Positions 38,171 through 46,514 of a stretch of 64,000 nt of DNA are shown in pieces; the first letter of the stretch is position 1, and every line of letters starts with the position of its first letter. The DNA is from Catellatospora citrea. Its GTDB lineage: Bacteria; Actinomycetota; Actinomycetes; Mycobacteriales; Micromonosporaceae. The stretch spans positions 6,262,001 through 6,326,000 of the forward strand of contig NZ_RAPR01000001.1 of assembly GCF_003610235.1 (NCBI RefSeq), given 5' to 3'. The position numbers were made by a program, and so were the translations under genes. The notes beneath the pieces are model-generated. The model made no database searches. It had not been told where the DNA came from and was given only the letters and a program-made list of their open reading frames with translations.

Positions 38171-39403
38171 TTAGCGCGTGTGTACCGCCGACCCGGTCGG
38201 CTCCTCCCGATCGATCTTCGAGTTCTGCTGTATCCACGTCACCAGCGCGCCGAAGTTCTGCTCGACCTCGGCTGCGGTGTCCCCCTCAACCAGTACGGTG
38301 CCCAGCCCCGCGCCGGAAGAACTGCGCGGATCGACCACCCGGTCACCGCGGGCGAGCCACACGTTGGCCTCCCGGACCCCGGGCCGGGCCTCGATCTGCG
38401 CCCGGCTGGGCGCCGACACCAGCCTGCCCGCAGGCAGCGGCAACCAGCCGTGGGCGAAGTTGCGGGACTGGACGGGCCGCTGCGGCCCGGCCGGCAGTCG
38501 GAGCACTCCGCGCGCCCACTCGTCATGCAGGTCGATGCCGAATTTGAGCTCGGCCATCACATCGGCCATGCCGCCGCAGACGCGGCCGCCGCACTCGCTG
38601 AACACGAAGCCGTCCGTGTCGCGAAACGCCTCCATGTGGAAGACGCCGTCCGTGTGGCCCAGTGCCCGCATCGCCGACTCGGCCAGCTCCCGCCCCTGCC
38701 GATACAGTTCAGGGTGTTCGGCCGGATCCTGCGCCACGTACAGCATGTGCGCCCCGTCCTGCATACGGATCAGGTTGCTCTGGTAGCGGGAGATGCTCAA
38801 CCGGTGCAGCCGCCCGTCCCGGACGACACCGTCGATGGCGTGCTCGTGGCCGGGTACGAACCGCTCCAGCAGCCAGGGTCCGCGACGGCGGGCGCCAAGT
38901 AGCCGTTCGCGGGCATCGTCGGCGGCAGCCGGACTGCCCAGCACGACCGTGTCGCGCGCGCCGGCACCCGAGAGCGGCTTCAGCACGCTCGGGTACGCGG
39001 GCACCTTCATGGAGCGGATGTCATCGACGAGCCAGCAGTCGGCGACGCGCAGGCCCGCCTGCCGGATGCGGCGCTTCTGGACCTCCTTGTCCCGCAGCCC
39101 GATGGCGGTGGGCAGCGGCATCCACGCCCGGTCGCGGCCGATCAAAGCCGCGGTCACCATGGTGAACTCCTGCTGGCTGCACACGACGTCGAAGTCGGCC
39201 AGGCTGAGGTCATGGCGTGCCAGACCGGACAGGACGGACTCCGCGTTGGTGGCGTCGGCGATCCGCACCGAGCGATGCGGCCGCTGCTCAGATGTCGCGG
39301 CGTCGTCCTCGCCAGGCCGGTGGGCGCACGTGACCTCGGCACCGAGTCGCCGCAACGCGGCGATGGCCTTGGGCCGCCAGCCGACCAGCAGTACGGCGGT
39401 CAT
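38171..39403 (-). CDS. ATP-grasp ligase (carboxylate-amine ligase family)
   Basis: 410 aa. An N-terminal Rossmann-like part (AVLLVGWRPKAIAALRRLG) precedes the ATP-grasp core: DKEVQKRRIRQAGLRVAD near residue 105, the nucleotide-binding Lys in YPSVLKPLSGAGARDTV near 140, LLERFVPGHEHAIDGVV near 180, and the metal-binding end FHMEAFRDTDGFVFSECGGR near 258. The family joins a carboxylate to an amine using ATP (peptides, osmolytes, antibiotics). It stands alone, upstream of the SARP gene on the same strand. The product is unknown. Confidence 0.88.
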   Translation of the reverse strand: MTAVLLVGWRPKAIAALRRLGAEVTCAHRPGEDDAATSEQRPHRSVRIADATNAESVLSGLARHDLSLADFDVVCSQQEFTMVTAALIGRDRAWMPLPTAIGLRDKEVQKRRIRQAGLRVADCWLVDDIRSMKVPAYPSVLKPLSGAGARDTVVLGSPAAADDARERLLGARRRGPWLLERFVPGHEHAIDGVVRDGRLHRLSISRYQSNLIRMQDGAHMLYVAQDPAEHPELYRQGRELAESAMRALGHTDGVFHMEAFRDTDGFVFSECGGRVCGGMADVMAELKFGIDLHDEWARGVLRLPAGPQRPVQSRNFAHGWLPLPAGRLVSAPSRAQIEARPGVREANVWLARGDRVVDPRSSSGAGLGTVLVEGDTAAEVEQNFGALVTWIQQNSKIDREEPTGSAVHTR

Positions 39404-39805
39404 GCGCGGTCCCGCACGTCCTGGCCCGACGTGCCGGTAGAACTAACAACGTCGTACATCTTTTCGTCCCTTCTGCGGTGGCCGGCAGTCGAGGGACGGT
39501 ATTTCGCTGACCGTTAGGAACCCGCTTGGATCCGATGTGTGAGCCGTGTGGCGGCGGCGAACGCGCCGGCCGAGCATGGCCGGGTCGGCGTGTGACGAAA
39601 GCCTGCCGGTGGCGGGCGACCCTTGTCGAACCCCACTGAATTGAAGGCTGAAGACCGGCTTCGCCACAGCGAGGAAGATGTCAAGCCCGGGGCAGAAACG
39701 AGGCATGTCGATGTTGCGGCTGGCTGTCGTGGGCGGGCCGGTCCCTCAGACGTCGTACATGGCGGGAATGGTCATGCTGTCCGCCGACGGCGCGTGGGCT
39801 TCAGT
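39404..39805. other. Intergenic region without visible genes
   Basis: 400 bases between the start of the ATP-grasp gene and the stop of the GFA-family gene. No supported reading frame or hairpin was seen. The ATP-grasp promoter must be in its left part. Base composition falls here compared with the genes to the left. Confidence 0.5.
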
Positions 39806-40234
39806 TCACTGGGGCGCGTGGTCGAACTGGGGGAGGTCAAGCGCAGGCATGAACGATTCGCGACTCCATGTGAAGATCTCGGCCTGCGGCGCGAACCAAT
39901 CGTCAAGCTTATCCAGGGTGCCTTGCTGCACGAAGACCCCATCGGGAAAGTCCCTCAAGTTGTTGGTGAACAGCCTGGAACCGCAGTTGGCGCAGAAGAC
40001 GCGATCAAGCCCCTTGCCCGCGCATGTCTCCGTACTCGGCCCATACGAAAAGCTCTTGGTTTCGCCGCTGAATACCGTGAAGTCCGACGCGGGCACCAGG
40101 CCGAAGGTCGCCATCTCTCCGCCGGATGCCCGCTTGCAGTCCGTGCAGTGACAGTTCGCGACGAAGGTCGGCGGGGTGTCGAACCCGTAACTTACCGCAC
40201 CGCACGCACAATGACCGTTGTACTTCTTGCTCAT
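39806..40234 (-). CDS. GFA-family zinc protein (glutathione-dependent formaldehyde-activating enzyme/centromere protein V type)
   Basis: 142 aa. Zinc-binding Cys clusters are intact: GHCACGAVSYGF near residue 8, ANCHCTDCKRASGG near 26, and VFCANCGSRLFTN near 80. Despite the family name, most members have no proven formaldehyde activity. ATG at 40234 sits 8 bases after GAAGG; a GTG three codons upstream is the alternative. It stands at the left edge of the lower-GC accessory region. Confidence 0.9.
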   Translation of the reverse strand: MSKKYNGHCACGAVSYGFDTPPTFVANCHCTDCKRASGGEMATFGLVPASDFTVFSGETKSFSYGPSTETCAGKGLDRVFCANCGSRLFTNNLRDFPDGVFVQQGTLDKLDDWFAPQAEIFTWSRESFMPALDLPQFDHAPQ

Positions 40235-40638
40235 GTCGTTCACCTTCTAATGAGCCTCGAATCGCCCGGGGCCGCCGTGTCTCAGCGAGCGCGGCGTAGC
40301 AGTCGCCGAAGCATTGGTCATACGGGATACAGTAGTCGTCGCCGCGCGGCTCGCCAGCCGTTCCGTAAACATCGCTTCGGCGTCAGCAGCAACGGTTGCC
40401 GGCCAGCCATGATCGTGTTGAGTCCGTGCCCGACGCTCATGGAGCGATTAATTGCGCCAGTGCGACTGTGAGCGAGAGCGAAACCGATCGTCGGCGCTCG
40501 CGCAGGTCACATCGTTGGGTCGTGGCGCGCCATCCGCGATCGGCGTACGACCAGGAGAAGTTGTTGGGCCTCGCCGACAGCTGAGCCTACGAACAGACCC
40601 GGGGTCGTTATACGGCTCCCGAGCCTGCCTGCTGGTGC
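40235..40638. other. Intergenic region without visible genes
   Basis: 400 bases of mixed, less GC-rich sequence between two leftward genes. No frame with ribosome site or coding-like codon use was found. Confidence 0.45.
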
Positions 40639-40785
40639 TCATCGCGTCGTGTGGTCGTGCGCCTGGCGGCGCTTGCGGCCTTGGCGGTGCAGCCTGTTGG
40701 CCACCCGTTCCTTGGCAGCCTCGTCGATGAGTTCTCGGTGGTGCATCTTTGCGAGAGCGAAGTCCATCTCGGGCGATCCGAACAT
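40639..40785 (-). CDS. Small hypothetical protein (48 aa)
   Basis: It begins MFGSPEMDFALAKMHHREL, continues IDEAAKERVANRLHRQGRK and ends in a basic tail. GAGGAG lies 6 bases before the ATG. It is a predicted amphipathic helix, typical of small actinobacterial proteins of unknown function. An in-frame extension to 40857 has no ribosome site. Confidence 0.55.
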   Translation of the reverse strand: MFGSPEMDFALAKMHHRELIDEAAKERVANRLHRQGRKRRQAHDHTTR

Positions 40786-41046
40786 CTCAGACTCCTCAGT
40801 CTTTGACACTGTGTTGCTGACGGAATGAATACTCCTCTCGCAACGGGGGGCCTCCATCCGCAGCAGGTGGCGTATCTTGGCTGGCCGCCACCTACTAGAG
40901 AGGTACTGGGGAGGGGATAGGTATGCCTACGCGCGATGACCGCAGGCACGGGCAGATCCCCGTCAGGCGATCGTCGGCCAGCAGGAGCCGGGATCGGATA
41001 CTCCTGCGGTCCCGAGTCGGCTGCCTTCTGGGCGGCGGTCGCGCAG

Positions 41047-41487
41047 CTAGCTGCTGAGAGTGATCAGGCCGCGGTCGACTCGGTCCTGCCAGGTGTCGAG
41101 CAGGAACTCTGTGATCGTGACCGTGCTGTTGAGCGCAAGGCCGGCGTGCCTGGCCAGGGCGGGACTGGGCGCGGTGCGACCATGGCCGGTGCCCAGGACA
41201 TTGCGTAGTTCGGCAAGGCCTTGGAGGGTCGTGGTGAGAGTCCGCAGGATCTTCTTCACGGCGTCGCTGCCCCTCGCGCTGTCCGGGATCGAGCCTGCGT
41301 CCAGGCCCAGCACTGCGGAGACCTTCTTGTAGAGGGCCGGCATGTCCTCGCCGGGGGCGTACTGTTCGCCACTTCGCTCCAGGATGATCTTCAGGAGGCT
41401 CTCGACGAGTTCTTTCGACGAGCCGATCGCGGCCGCTGGATCGTCGGCGATGCCAGCCCGAATACGTGTCAGATGCTGTTGCAGCAC
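41047..41487 (-). CDS. Abortive-infection C-terminal (Abi_C) domain protein, probably 5'-incomplete
   Basis: From the first permitted start (GTG at 41487) the protein has 146 residues. It carries the Abi_C pattern: AIGSSKELVESLLKIILE near residue 20, ALYKKVSAVLGL near 50, and ELRNVLGTGHGRT...ARHAGLALNSTVTITEFLL from 92. Coding-like sequence continues upstream in the same frame for about 50 more codons (including SELTQVSAISGLPVYGG and ALELNLQNRPLLTDPAV) to a TGA at 41656-41658, without ATG, GTG or TTG. The gene is therefore probably truncated or frameshifted at its 5' end, or uses an unusual start such as CTG. Abi proteins belong to phage-exclusion systems. Confidence 0.65.
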   Translation of the reverse strand: MLQQHLTRIRAGIADDPAAAIGSSKELVESLLKIILERSGEQYAPGEDMPALYKKVSAVLGLDAGSIPDSARGSDAVKKILRTLTTTLQGLAELRNVLGTGHGRTAPSPALARHAGLALNSTVTITEFLLDTWQDRVDRGLITLSS

Positions 41488-41854
41488 GGCCGGGTCGGTC
41501 AGCAGCGGGCGGTTCTGCAGATTGAGCTCCAGGGCGCTGCCGTGAAAGGAACCCCGTCGTCGTCCGCCGTAGACCGGCAGTCCGCTGATCGCGGAAACCT
41601 GGGTCAGCTCCGAATGTATCGATCGGCCTGGCTCGTTGAGCTGTGCCTTTCGTGTTCAACGGGCGGTTCGTCCACAGTATCACCGACGCCCATCGCGCAG
41701 TCGGTGCGCCCTCGTAGACCGAGCCCCCTCGCCGAAGGACAGCTATGAGCGCGCGGATCGCGGCAGATCCGGATGGTGGCCAGCGAACTCGGTTGCCGCT
41801 CAGTCGATGCCTGTGACACGGTGCAGATCCCCGACCCCCGGCTCCGAGGCCCAG

Positions 41855-42334
41855 ATGACGATCTACTTCTACGGTGCCGACGAAGTTCCGTATGGCTGCT
41901 TCTCCAACTTTTCCGGCCACGGCTTCGACCTCGACGGCCACTGGTGGACGACCTCCGAGCACTACTTCCAGGCGCAGAAGTTCCCCGGTAGCCGCCACGC
42001 CGAACTCATCCGGCGGACGGCGACCCCATTGCGGGCCGCCGAGCTGGGCCGCGACCGGTCCCGGCCGCTGCGCCGCGACTGGGAACGGGTCAAAGACGAC
42101 GTGATGCGCCGGGCCGTGGCGGCCAAGTTCACCGCCCACGCCGACATCCGCGCCATCCTGTTGGACACCGGCGACGAGGAGATCGTCGAGGACACCAGCA
42201 CTGACCACTACTGGGGACGCGGCCGGAGTGGCACCGGCAAGAACATGCTCGGACGGATCTTGATGCGCACCCGCACCCAGCTACGCGCCGACCTCACCCA
42301 GAACGCCAATACTCGGGGCCGCCGACAGCACTGA
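41855..42334 (+). CDS. NADAR-domain protein (YbiA-like)
   Basis: 159 aa. The NADAR core is complete: IYFYGADEVPYGCFSNFSGH at the N-terminus, LDGHWWTTSEHYFQAQKFPG near residue 27, RRDWERVKDDVMRRAVAAKF near 78, and the end STDHYWGRGRSGTGKNMLG near 120. NADAR proteins cleave N-glycosidic bonds. E. coli YbiA acts on riboflavin intermediates, while others remove ADP-ribose from guanine in DarT1-type toxin-antitoxin pairs. I see no DarT toxin next to it. The ribosome site (GAGG) is weak. Confidence 0.92.
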   Translation: MTIYFYGADEVPYGCFSNFSGHGFDLDGHWWTTSEHYFQAQKFPGSRHAELIRRTATPLRAAELGRDRSRPLRRDWERVKDDVMRRAVAAKFTAHADIRAILLDTGDEEIVEDTSTDHYWGRGRSGTGKNMLGRILMRTRTQLRADLTQNANTRGRRQH

Positions 42335-42418
42335 GCGCAACCATCGCGAACGCGTCCCAGTGCCGCGGAGGGTTCTTGGCGGGAATGGGGGCAGAGGGCG
42401 GTTCCGAACTCGATCTGT

Positions 42419-42455
42419 GGCCTGGCCTTCGCTTCGATCACGTGAAGGCCAGGCC
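42419..42455 (+). terminator. Terminator hairpin after the NADAR gene
   Basis: A perfect 12-bp stem (42419-42430 with 42444-42455) with a 13-nt loop, 85 bases after the stop. It may also serve the converging nuclease gene. Confidence 0.7.
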
Positions 42456-42594
42456 TCTCACGCGCTGATCCTCATCGCGTTCTCGGGCGGGCTGGGGCGT
42501 TGAACGAACGTGATCTCGTCATGGGGTTGTGTGGCAACATGGCGATCGCCTTGAGGCTCAGCTGGTCGTGTGCGACGAACCGGAGTTGCTCGCT

Positions 42595-43212
42595 CTATCC
42601 CAGGTGGATGGAGCCGTACGCGGTCAGCGCGAGATCTCGCTCGTGCAGCAACTTGACCAGGTCCGTGGGTCGTCTCATGGCGCGCAGGTCGTCGGCCGTG
42701 ATCACGAGGATGCGGATGCCGCGAATCAGTGCGGCGGCACCAATGGCGTAGGCCCTGGTGCGATGGGTTTGATCACCGGTGATGCCGCCTGCCGCGGCGA
42801 GGATGCCGGTTCGGCATCCGCGGTCAGCGATGACATTGACGAAGTAGCCCAGCGTCGTGCTGTCGACTGGATGGGACCAGTTCTTGCACTCCACCAGGAA
42901 CAGCTCTGGGAGCATATGCAGGCCGGCGGTGGCCTTGCTGTTGGCCACCGCGATGTCGACCTCCTCGGTGCCGTAGGCGTTGAGGGTATTGCGTTTCACC
43001 ACGCAGCCGGGCACCGACGACAACAGGTACGCGAGCAGATTCTCGTAGTGCCGGCCGCGCCGGTGGCTGGTTCCGTGGGCAGCGCGGCCGAGATACGCCC
43101 CGACCCGGGCCTGGAACAGGGTGATCGCGCTGCGCTTGACACTGGAGGCTTCGCGCGGCTGGACCGAACCTGAATGAATGGACCGGACGTCGTGGATACT
43201 TTGCCCCTGCAT
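42595..43212 (-). CDS. PD-(D/E)XK restriction-endonuclease-like protein
   Basis: 205 aa from the only in-frame ATG; a GTG at 43281 would add 23 residues, and neither start has a clear ribosome site. The nuclease core is visible: GRHYENLLAYLLSSVPG near residue 55, then EEVDIAV with Asp86, and LFLVECKNW with Glu108 and Lys110. This is the D...ExK metal-binding triad of Mrr/type II-like endonucleases. A C-terminal part (VITADDLRAMRRPTDLVKLL) completes the domain. No methyltransferase is adjacent, so a modification-dependent or accessory nuclease is more likely than a classical type II enzyme. It is divergent from the ATPase operon at 43430. Confidence 0.82.
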   Translation of the reverse strand: MQGQSIHDVRSIHSGSVQPREASSVKRSAITLFQARVGAYLGRAAHGTSHRRGRHYENLLAYLLSSVPGCVVKRNTLNAYGTEEVDIAVANSKATAGLHMLPELFLVECKNWSHPVDSTTLGYFVNVIADRGCRTGILAAAGGITGDQTHRTRAYAIGAAALIRGIRILVITADDLRAMRRPTDLVKLLHERDLALTAYGSIHLG

Positions 43213-43429
43213 GAATTGCTCACAATCTTGTCGGCAGCCGCCCGCACCTGGGGCTGAGGACAGCAAAGCGTCCGGGAGCACGGGTGGTCGATGGTCTGGG
43301 ACGACGTCGGAGAACTCCGGTGAGCCGATCAGCCGACTGCGGTTAGTGACATGCGCCTATGGTGTCCCGGTTGTGGCGAACCTTAGGCTGTCCCGGAACG
43401 TCCGGTGCCGGGATGGGAGGGGTCGAGTC

Positions 43430-45664
43430 GTGCCGTCTGCGCTGTCGGTCGGCCTGGACGGCGGACTGGCCACGGCCCGCGACTGGAGCGACTTCGGCGA
43501 GTGCCTCAAACTCATGCATCGACGCACCGGTATGAGCCTCAAGCAGGTGGAAACCGCTGCGCGGGGTGCTGCAGGTCCCGGTGTCCGGCAAGGCCGGGAG
43601 CTGCCGACCAGCACGGTCAGTGACGTGATCAACGGCAAGAGACGCGCCAGCAAGGACATCCTGATCGGCCTGTTGACGGTATGGAAGGTGACACAGGCGG
43701 AGCATGACGCCGCCATGGACGCCTGGCGCAGGATCAACTCGCAGGTCGGACGGGGGCCGGTCGGCGCAGGACGCTTCTACGAGGCGTCACCACGGGAACT
43801 GGGCGTCTCCGTGGCAATCAACGTCGGCGCGGCATCATCCGACCTGACGCCGTACGTCACGCGCTACTTCGATCAGCAGCTGCGGCAGCTGCTGGGCACG
43901 GCGGCTGATGCGGGCCGGGGATGTTTTACGGTCTTGGTCGGCGAATCATCCGCGGGCAAGACCCGGTCGCTGTACGAAGCAGTCAACAGCCAGATCCCGG
44001 ACTGGTGGCTCGTTCAGCCGGCCGACACCAGGGAGATTCACGACCTCGCGAACGCGCCCGTAGGCAGCACCATCCTCTGGTTGGATGAGCTGCACCGGTA
44101 CCTGGGTGCCGAGCCACCCCTGACGAGGGAGACCATAAACAGTCTGTCGCGGGCAGGGATCATCGTGGTGGGGACCATCTGGCCCGACCAGTTCGCGCTG
44201 CGGTGGACCATGCGGCGCACCGACGGCACCGACGAGTTCGCCGAAGATCGAAGGCTGCTCGACCTGTGCGAATCGATCAACGTGCCACGCGAGCTGACCC
44301 CGGGCGAGCATCAGGAGGCTGCGCGTCTCGGTGCCCAGGACACCAGGATCGACGCTGCCCTGCGGATCACTGACGCCGAGTTCGTCCAAGCCTTGGCCGG
44401 GGCGCCGGCTTTGCAGGACCGGTGGGAACAGGCCCCTGACGCGTATACCCGCGCGATCATCACCGCGGCCGCCGACGCACGCAGGATCGGCGTGCACAGC
44501 CCCCTGCCACGCGAAGTGCTCAAAGACGCAATGGTCGGCTACCTCACCCCGAAACAGCAGGTCACCGCACCCGACGAGTGGATCGAACCAGCCCTGCGAT
44601 ACGCAACCCAACTACTGAAAGGTGCCGTGTCAGCGCTGGTACCGGTGGCCGGGTCCCGTCCGGGCACCCTGGGCGGATTCGTGGTCGCCGACTACCTTGC
44701 CCAGCACATCAGCCGCAGCCGCAGGACCATATGCCCGCCCGGCAGCCTGTGGGACGCGCTGACAGACCACCTGGGCAGTACTGACGACCTGCGGCGGGTC
44801 GCCGAGGCGGCAACTGCCCGAATGCGCTACGACCATGCCGAACGCGCCCTCATGCGCCTCGCCGACACTGGACCCGCCGCCGTCGAGCTCGCCGTCATGC
44901 TCAGACGCCAGGGCCGATCCGACCAGGCAGTCGCTCTACTCGACCGGCGATTGAAGGCAGCCCCGGATGACGAGGCATGCCGGGCGGAGAGGACACGCAC
45001 GATCGCCATCCGCGAGCGGGCGCTGGAGATCCTCCACGAGGCACAAGAGCATCCGCGAGCGCACTGGTGGCACGACGAGCTGCTCGCAGACGGCGGAAAG
45101 GCAGACGACCTGCGGCAGCGAACCGGTCGAGGTGACCTTACGGCCGCAGACGAGTTCGCCGACCTGCTTGCCGCGCGGGGCTGCCTTGAGGAGTTGCGGG
45201 AACTCGCCGACGCAGGCCACCAGTACGCCTGCGAGCGTCTGGCGGAGTTCCTCGTCTCGCAGGGTAGGCGTGACGAGCTTGAGCAGCGCGTCGAAGCAGG
45301 CGATCGGGCGGCGCTGCTGTACCGCAATCGCCTGGGCACATCCGGATCCGCAGGCGAGGACGTGGCGGCAGTGTCCGAGCGTATGTCGACTGACCCCGTT
45401 CAATCCCCGAACGGCTCACGGTCGCAGGAGGCAGACGGCGAACATGATGAGTCCGCCGCAGTCCAGAAGGTCGCGTACCTGTTCGACTCCCGTGACATCG
45501 GAGGGCTACGCAAGGAGGTCGATGCGGGGACCCCGCGGGCTGCAGAGCTGTTCGTGGCCCTGTTGACCGCCGAGCAGGCCACACAGCCAGCCGTGATATC
45601 GCGCTTGCGCGCCTTCGGTATGAACGCCGTTGACCTCGAGCATCCTGATCGGGTACGGCGATGA
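43430..45664 (+). CDS. HTH-STAND-type ATPase with C-terminal helical repeats
   Basis: 744 aa. GTG at 43430 has GGGAGGGG ahead of it. Residues about 20-95 look like an XRE-type helix-turn-helix (MHRRTGMSLKQVETAARG; PTSTVSDVINGKRRASKDIL). The NTPase begins near 150 with Walker A in VLVGESSAGKTRSLYEAV, and Walker B follows in STILWLDELHRYLG near 215. From about 470 there are TPR-like helices (VELAVMLRRQGRSDQAVALL; RGCLEELRELADAGHQYACE). This DNA-binding-ATPase-repeat layout is that of STAND sensors common in actinobacterial defence and signalling loci. Its stop overlaps the next start (ATGA). Confidence 0.8.
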   Translation: MPSALSVGLDGGLATARDWSDFGECLKLMHRRTGMSLKQVETAARGAAGPGVRQGRELPTSTVSDVINGKRRASKDILIGLLTVWKVTQAEHDAAMDAWRRINSQVGRGPVGAGRFYEASPRELGVSVAINVGAASSDLTPYVTRYFDQQLRQLLGTAADAGRGCFTVLVGESSAGKTRSLYEAVNSQIPDWWLVQPADTREIHDLANAPVGSTILWLDELHRYLGAEPPLTRETINSLSRAGIIVVGTIWPDQFALRWTMRRTDGTDEFAEDRRLLDLCESINVPRELTPGEHQEAARLGAQDTRIDAALRITDAEFVQALAGAPALQDRWEQAPDAYTRAIITAAADARRIGVHSPLPREVLKDAMVGYLTPKQQVTAPDEWIEPALRYATQLLKGAVSALVPVAGSRPGTLGGFVVADYLAQHISRSRRTICPPGSLWDALTDHLGSTDDLRRVAEAATARMRYDHAERALMRLADTGPAAVELAVMLRRQGRSDQAVALLDRRLKAAPDDEACRAERTRTIAIRERALEILHEAQEHPRAHWWHDELLADGGKADDLRQRTGRGDLTAADEFADLLAARGCLEELRELADAGHQYACERLAEFLVSQGRRDELEQRVEAGDRAALLYRNRLGTSGSAGEDVAAVSERMSTDPVQSPNGSRSQEADGEHDESAAVQKVAYLFDSRDIGGLRKEVDAGTPRAAELFVALLTAEQATQPAVISRLRAFGMNAVDLEHPDRVRR

Positions 45665-45882
45665 GCACGTACGGAGCCTCGCGTTCGGCCAATCGGAAAG
45701 GCCTGCACCGCTCAGCGCGGGAGGTGGTCACGGTGACTCCGCCGTTCGGCGTGTTGTCAGACCAAGAGGATACAAGCATTGTGTATCCGCACCCGGTGTA
45801 CATCAGCTTGCGTGTACGCCAACGGTGCCGGCGATGCACTGAGCGCAACCACCGCGATGCTCTGAGAGGGCTCACGAGATGA
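45661..45882 (+). CDS. Possible 73-aa basic protein bridging two defence genes
   Basis: The ATG overlaps the ATPase stop by 4 nt and its TGA overlaps the next ATG by 4 nt, so it fits exactly into the operon. It begins MSTYGASRSANRKGLHRSAR and has a basic, Cys-containing end (RQRCRRCTERNHRD). Its third codon positions are less GC-rich than those of the neighbours and no family is recognised. It may be real and translationally coupled, or a chance frame filling the gap. Confidence 0.4.
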   Translation: MSTYGASRSANRKGLHRSAREVVTVTPPFGVLSDQEDTSIVYPHPVYISLRVRQRCRRCTERNHRDALRGLTR

Positions 45883-46514
45883 CCAACGATGCAATGACGC
45901 CTTCCGAGAGCGCCATCCTCATCGTCCTGATGGCAGAGGCATGCGAGGTCACGAACACTGACCTGAAGGAGCGCTACGGTCTCGATGTGCGCAAGGACAG
46001 CCGCGACAAGCTCAACCGCTTACGGCTGGTGGCCAGCCGTCAGACCGGCAGAACATACGCCCACCAACTAGACGACAAAGGCTGGGCGCGTGTGCAGGAC
46101 GATCTCAACTTCGACAACCCGAAAGCCCGTGCCTTGGGCGCAGCGTTGTCCGCGTTGCACGCACACCTTCGTGACCGTGTCCTGCCACGTACCGCGTTCG
46201 ACAACCTCACTGAGATGTTCTCCCGCACTGACATCACGCCGCAACGGCGTCCCGCACACGTGGAAGCGCGGATCCGGCACGCCTACGACGCCTTGACGCC
46301 CGAACCCGGCGCCTGGGTGGCTCTCGCCCGGCTTCGACCGTTCTTCAGCGACATCACCCGCCACGATCTCGACGAGGCACTGCGGCAACTCGCTCGCGCC
46401 GACGACGTCAACATCGCGCCGGAGTCGAACCAGAAAACCCTGACGTCGGCTGACATTGCCGCGGCGCTTTCTATCGCCGGGCACGACAAACATCTGCTGG
46501 CGATCGGCGTGTGA
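45879..46514 (+). CDS. Two-winged-helix protein, partner of the HerA-fusion ATPase
   Basis: 211 aa. An N-terminal winged helix (SESAILIVLMAEACEVTNTDLKERYGLDV... with a Gly-Trp wing DDKGWARVQ near residue 68) and a C-terminal one (AWVALARLRPFFSDITRHDLDEALRQLARADDVNI, near 145-180) flank a helical middle. A similar C-terminal module (xxLxxLRxxLxxxxxxDxDxAL) occurs next to ATPases in other bacterial defence loci. It may bind DNA or act as an adaptor. It overlaps the ATPase start by one base (TGATG). Confidence 0.7.
   Translation: MTNDAMTPSESAILIVLMAEACEVTNTDLKERYGLDVRKDSRDKLNRLRLVASRQTGRTYAHQLDDKGWARVQDDLNFDNPKARALGAALSALHAHLRDRVLPRTAFDNLTEMFSRTDITPQRRPAHVEARIRHAYDALTPEPGAWVALARLRPFFSDITRHDLDEALRQLARADDVNIAPESNQKTLTSADIAAALSIAGHDKHLLAIGV

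Noticed and set aside
39623..40471. Plus-strand frame of 282 codons across the GFA-family gene
   Set aside because: Antisense to a gene with intact zinc Cys motifs and a good ribosome site.
40895..42208. Long minus-strand frame of 437 codons across the Abi_C and NADAR genes
   Set aside because: Arg/Pro/Gly-rich composition without family motifs; it overlaps recognisable proteins in other frames.
45481..45490. tRNA T-loop-like GTTCGACTCC
   Set aside because: It lies in frame inside the STAND ATPase gene, with no matching acceptor or anticodon stems nearby.
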